Shown: in pieces, positions 59,787 to 64,000 of the stretch
Layout: the number at the start of each line of letters is the position of its first letter
How positions within the stretch are numbered: the first letter of the stretch is position 1
Assembly: GCF_000003815.2 (NCBI RefSeq)
Contig: NC_049984.1
Location: forward strand, 3,261,370 to 3,325,369
Source: Branchiostoma floridae
Taxonomy: Eukaryota > Chordata > Leptocardii > Amphioxiformes > Branchiostomatidae
Length of the DNA stretch: 64,000 nucleotides
Reading direction: 5' to 3'
Notes under the pieces: generated by a model
What the model was told of the DNA's origin: nothing
Seen by the model: the letters and a program-made list of their open reading frames with translations, nothing else
The model's database searches: none
Translations under genes and position numbers: made by a program

Positions 59787-59998
59787 TACTGTAAATAATT
59801 TTAAGTTCGCGGCGATTTAATTTCGCGGTAGCGGGAAAAAGGACTTTTCGCGGTGGATTTAAGTTCGCGATAACACCATAGACTGTAATCTAATATCATA
59901 ATAGAAAAATGTTTGCGGTGGTTTTAAATTCGCAGTGAAGTGGTCACCGCGAAAACCGCGAACAGTAATTCACCGCGAACATTTCTGCATTTACAGTA
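59787..59998. mobile_element. MITE, TIR TACTGTAAAT, copy 4
   Basis: Begins TACTGTAAATAATTTTAAGT and ends TTTCTGCATTTACAGTA. The interior has GTTCGCGGCGATTTAATTTC, GTGGTCACCGCGAAAACC; same orientation as copy 3. Confidence 0.85.
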
Positions 59999-60469
59999 AT
60001 TGATAACAAAGATAACAGAGCACAGTAGGTCTCAAGCTTGTCCTTATATAAAGGCCTCTCTTTGTTAAATTATGTAGATAGTTGAAGTATAGAGTGAATG
60101 AAATAGCATTACAAGACAATACTTGGATAAGCAATGGACACGGATTGCCTTACTTTTATACATAGATATTGTCTTTTTTTGTTTCCAATTGGACTATCTC
60201 AAATTTGTCATCTCCATTGCATTATCCAGTTGCTATTTGTTGTATCTTATGACTCAGATGTCAAACCTTCATCGAGGAATAGATAGTATTTTGTGTAAAT
60301 CAAATAATTTCTTAATTCAGTTTCTTTTATTCATCGCCCCCACCACATGCATATGTTTTTCATCTAAATCCAGTCTTGCTCCCTCATGAATTTGTAGAAA
60401 TCAGTAGTCATGTACATGTATGTACTGTGCTAAGCACGGGCGGTAGGCCAATGAGTTTTTTGTTGAGTA

Positions 60470-60720
60470 ACAGGAACCCTGCTGCGCGCTGTCTGCCGCG
60501 GTAACACTGAGTGCACTGTGTACGGCCAATCTGGAAATACCTCGTCAGATGCTCCCATTATCCTAAGTACGACTATTTCCCGTCATCCTTTGCGCCGCCT
60601 TTCCTTGTTATGCTTGCCGCTAGGCTTTGCCGAGCACTAATTCGACACTCCTACACCAATTGGCTGGTTTTGACAACTTCCCAACCTTCGGGTAAGCCAA
60701 CTCGGTAACTCAGCACAGTA
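60470..60720. other. CpG-richer repeat-free island
   Basis: TGCGCGCTGTCTGCCGCGG, TTTGCGCCGCCTTTCCTTG and CTTCGGGTAAGCCAACTCGG. Not repetitive; a short open frame without recognisable family. Confidence 0.3.
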
Positions 60721-61648
60721 CGAGCAAATCAAAGACAAGTCCTTGGCCTACCACCTACGTGTGAAGTAGACTTATGTACAGTGTGAAGTAGACTCTGAAT
60801 CTGGGATAAGTCTCCATCCTTGAACTCTTAGGTGTACCACAATGATTACTGTTGCTATTTCAGTGCCAAGAGTCATTGAAACTGTAGAGTGTTTCCTGTA
60901 GTACTCAGCAATGTTAAGTCCCAATGCGTGTTGTATACTAGATGTGCTTCTATCATATATGGACTTTGAAGCGCATCCGAAATATACAGAACACATGACA
61001 ATCCAGGATATCCAGGGTGCATCCTGGATAAGTGACATTTTAATCCAAGCAAAGTTTTGATTGATAAACTCTATTGTAGGTATTGCCAAGTGACTATCTT
61101 TGGTTGTCAGACTTTATCTAAGTGCTCTTCGTAGACAACGCAAGTAGAGAGCTCATCAGTTAAAGTAATTGCCTCACACAGGGAGCTACAGTAGAAGATG
61201 AATGACATAGACTTCAGACATTGTTTGAGACTTCTGAAAAAGGAACTTCTGCTATTCAATCTTCATGCTTTTCTTTTCATATTGCTGAAAGGGGCCCTGA
61301 TCCTTTTGCCCTATACTTGTATGGTTTTTTACTGCTTTTAACTCTTTTTCATTACTTTGTGACACGCATAATTCAATGTGAGGAAAGCGTGACTGTTTCT
61401 GACTGTAACAATCTGTGACAAACTGAAGTAGGCTGAGAAGAATTGTCCTTGTCAAGTTAAATTAGCTGGTTTTAGAGTTCTCTGCCTCACAAAGAGGTTG
61501 CAACAGATAAATTTCATTACCATAGCTTGCTTGTCTATGCTATTTTACATGGTTAACATTGACATAGGCAGCCAAAAGGGCATTCAATGGAAACTATTGG
61601 GAAGCATACCGGACATGCTCGTCACTCATGAAAACTAAGGAATGTATG

Positions 61649-61818
61649 TACAGTAGAAGCCACTTAATTGCACACCCCAATTGCCAGTGCATGTTGTGCA
61701 GTTATCCGAATGATGCAATAAAGCGAAGTTTTCAAGCTGGACCGCACCTCCATGGGATTTTGTGTAATTAACAGAAGTGTGCAATTATCCATTGTGCAAT
61801 TAACTGGCTTCTACTGTA
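61649..61818. mobile_element. MITE, TIR TACAGTAGAAG, copy 2
   Basis: TACAGTAGAAGCCACTTAAT and complement ends; interior TCAAGCTGGACCGCACC and TAACAGAAGTGTGC shared with 285-462. Confidence 0.88.
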
Positions 61819-62033
61819 TTGGTAAGCCACCACTCCATTGTGCTTATCTTTGTGTTTGCTTCCTTTGTACTTTGTTCTTTGATTAGATTCTTTTTGAAGA
61901 AATGTTTTAAAGATTTCACACATTCAAACAAAGTTTGCTGCTGGGGGAGATTTCCTCATATTTACTGGGATGTTGGTGATGAAATTACATAGTAACCAAC
62001 TGGAGGAAAAGGAAAGGAAAGTGATCTCAATCC

Positions 62034-62190
62034 AGTTTTAGCTCACTGAAGAGCTAGTCTTCCACTGGTCCTAAGGACTTCAACCCTTTCCGGTAGCGTG
62101 CATGTCGGGTGAGCGACACAGCCGGAATCGAACTTTTGGCTTCTACTTCCAGAGGCAGGGCCGCTAACCACTGGACTACGCACGCGACCT
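62034..62190 (-). mobile_element. tRNA-headed SINE (family A), internally deleted
   Basis: The minus strand starts with a good A box (TAGTCCAGTGGTTAGCGG, 62161-62178) and B box (GTTCGATTCC, 62124-62133). It continues GTGTCGCTCACCCGACATG and CCTTAGGACCAGTGG and ends AGCTCTTCAGTGAGC. Compared with 12330-12600 about 150 bases of body are missing. Confidence 0.8.
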
Positions 62191-62568
62191 GGAGTTCTGT
62201 TGAGAGCTTCCTGTAGTGCTCAGTAAAGTTGTCACGTGGGTGGGATGTGGACGAAAGTCCGTGAGCCACTTGTACTTCCATAAATGGCACGGTGACCTTG
62301 TGGTGATGGTTGTTGGCTTAGAACATGGAACTTTCCGGCACTTGGGACATAGTGTTCCCATTGCCGCGACAAAACGTTAGCTCCTGTAACTAAAACAACA
62401 GGAGCTAGAAGAAGTGAGTTCTTTTAGAGAGCTTTTAGGGATGTTAGCAATGGATAAGAAATGTTTCTGTCCTTTTTTCTTGATGTAAAGAAAAATGCAA
62501 GCTGCTTTTTTGTGAAGGTGTTGTCTATGGTGCTGAAATGGCAGTGTTTGTTATTGCAGCCTTTGAAG

Positions 62569-62880
62569 TGGGTCGTGGGGTCATGTGGCATAACAGCAGG
62601 GTATTTGGCCCAGAAGCTAGAGGTCCTGGGTTCAAATCCTGACATGCTCACAATCTTTTTCCCTTAGGAAACACTCTTTACATGACTTTCGTCACTACAC
62701 CCAGGTGTAAAAATGTGTACCTGACTTCAGTTGGGGAGGTAAAAGGAAGGACGAAAGGGATTGGCTCTGCCTCCCAATACCGTGCCTAGACACACTCGAT
62801 AACAACCCCCTGCCTCTATGGCCTTAACCTAAAAAGGCTATGAGACTACCTACCTTTTACCTTATTGTAATGGACATTAT
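62569..62880 (+). mobile_element. tRNA-derived SINE
   Basis: A box TGGCATAACAGCAGG (62585-62599) and B box GGTTCAAATCC (62629-62639). The body includes CTTTACATGACTTTCGTCAC, similar to 50940-50975, and the 3' part ends TACCTACCTTTTACCTT. The Pol III promoter looks intact. Confidence 0.8.
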
Positions 62881-63639
62881 ATTACATTTTGCTGGTATAT
62901 AAAATGTAGCTTAGCTGCATCAAGTAGACCTTAAGCTCACAGGTATAATTCTAAGTCTATAATTCCTTCTGGAGCTTACAATATTTTTTACTTTGCTTCA
63001 ATTATGCAGATATGAAAACTAGTCTCTACAAGATTCTTTTCTGGTCAAAAGGTAATAATATAGTCTAAGATAACTTTAATTGGCCAAGTTAGGAATAAAA
63101 GCCTAGCAGGAGTCAATTGGCCTTGGAGTGAACTGGCTGGCCGGCGGATAGACTGACTGACTGACTGAGATCCCATGGCAGCTTATCTGTCCCTATTTGG
63201 CCAAATTCTTCTCTTTTTACATTCAGCTCACTCAAACAAGCCTGCTTGGAGACCATACAAAAACACTGTAATTCAATTAGACCCAGCTATTTTTGTAGTT
63301 TTCCCTGAGCACTCCAAATTTTGCCTTTTCCTGACAAGAAACCCACGAGAGCTGATCCTCAACAGTAATTGCAAGAACAGCACCAGTCGCAGTCCATTTT
63401 GCATCAATATTATTATCTTTACATGTACATGTGCAAGACCTGTTGTATGTGCATGTACCTGTGATGGCTTGGGCAAAGTGTACTGCAGTTCAAAATCGTC
63501 CTATATTCCCAGTATTGCAATGTTATTGAACACAGCTGTGCTGCCAAACACGGATCGAGATTACGTGCGCACTTGGCCGTCAAGCCCCGCTTGCAACTCA
63601 ATAACCTCTAATCCCCGCAACCGCGTACATCAAGGGCAA

Positions 63640-63980
63640 GGCTTTCTGGCATGGATTGATTCTGGCAGTAAATGGAACCACTTTGACAACAGATGCATCT
63701 GGGTGCTCTGTAGGCATTATAATGATCTCAGCTGTGGCAGGAAGACTATTCTTCACTCTCTTTTGCCGGCATTCCGACCGAAGCCGCTACATTACCCCCG
63801 GGATTTTGGTACCCGGAAGGGTCCATTTATCCGACGTTTTCCAGTCAATTTTCATTTTCTGTGAGTTTGGGGGATCGGAATTGACTTTCCTCTATGCTGG
63901 GAAGCTGATTGTTCTCGGAGGCTCTGCCATTTCACCCAATATATTTCCATCAACACTGGAATATCGAATTGCTAGAGACA
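63640..63980 (+). CDS. Candidate exon of an MFS transporter (MFSD4/NaGLT1-like), partial
   Basis: One frame reads SVGIIMISAVAGRLFFTLFC, then a basic turn (RHSDRSRY), a hydrophobic FQSIFIF stretch, and YAGKLIVLGGSAIS then NIFPSTLEY. The order GxxxxxxxGRL - basic turn - helix - G...G...FPS resembles the C-terminal half of MFSD4/NaGLT1-type sugar transporters. AG/GTACTG at 63978-63984 would be a donor, so the exon would continue beyond the window. Acceptor-like CAG sites are at 63667-63669 and 63687-63689. A longer open frame in another register (63175-63864, 229 codons) overlaps and has no recognisable domain. The family call rests on memory of motif spacing only. Confidence 0.33.
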
Positions 63981-64000
63981 GGTACTGTCAGTCTTAAAAT

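Noticed and set aside
62569-62640. Functional tRNA gene
   Set aside because: A and B boxes exist but the acceptor stem does not pair and a SINE body follows.
63175-63655. 5' half of the 229-codon ORF as a secreted or membrane protein
   Set aside because: No domain or convincing signal peptide, Cys/Thr-rich low-information stretch, and it overlaps the better MFS-like frame; left as a possibility in the findings only.

Overview
This is a eukaryotic, metazoan window with spliced genes and very dense non-autonomous repeats. The best fit is an invertebrate chordate, most likely amphioxus (Branchiostoma). That is an inference from a ZFAND1 protein close in length and layout to the vertebrate one, vertebrate-style splice sites, and an intergenic landscape packed with palindromic MITEs and SINEs. 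No direct species marker is present.

Only two genes can be supported firmly, both on the + strand in the left quarter. At 2462-4845 is a single large 3' exon of an IRE1/ERN1-type ER-stress sensor (end of the luminal domain, membrane segment, kinase, RNase). Its 5' exons lie off the left edge or were not recognised. At 7595-14409 is a complete eight-exon ZFAND1 gene: two AN1 zinc fingers and a ubiquitin-like C-terminus, 269 codons plus stop, every junction in phase. Both products act in protein-quality stress (unfolded protein response; stress-granule and proteasome clearance), but the adjacency may be chance.

The remaining ~49 kb (about 14.4-63.6 kb) has no convincing gene, only weak exon-like pieces at 27.3 kb, 47.7 kb (minus) and 63.6-63.98 kb. 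The last may be an exon of an MFS (MFSD4/NaGLT1-like) transporter. The rest is: (i) palindromic MITEs of many families, several with readable target-site duplications (hAT-type 8 bp at 1.1, 1.6, 24.0 and 30.4 kb; a TTAA piggyBac-type at 9.7 kb; TA-type at 35.4 and 46.7 kb), some nested; (ii) SINEs with tRNA or 5S rRNA heads that share one central domain; (iii) tandem arrays at 15.6-19.1, 26.2-27.3, 27.4-28.8, 33.3-34.1 and 50.15-50.41 kb and two telomere-like blocks at 53.9-54.2 kb; (iv) repeat-poor, CpG-richer islands that look like conserved noncoding elements or unrecognised exons, suggesting that 20-63 kb could be a regulatory desert or long introns.

The most unusual signal is a recurring hairpin, CTGA-n-GA/AA + stem + GAAAC/T, at six places, usually inside inverted repeats. 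It resembles part of a hammerhead ribozyme core, but its activity is unproven.
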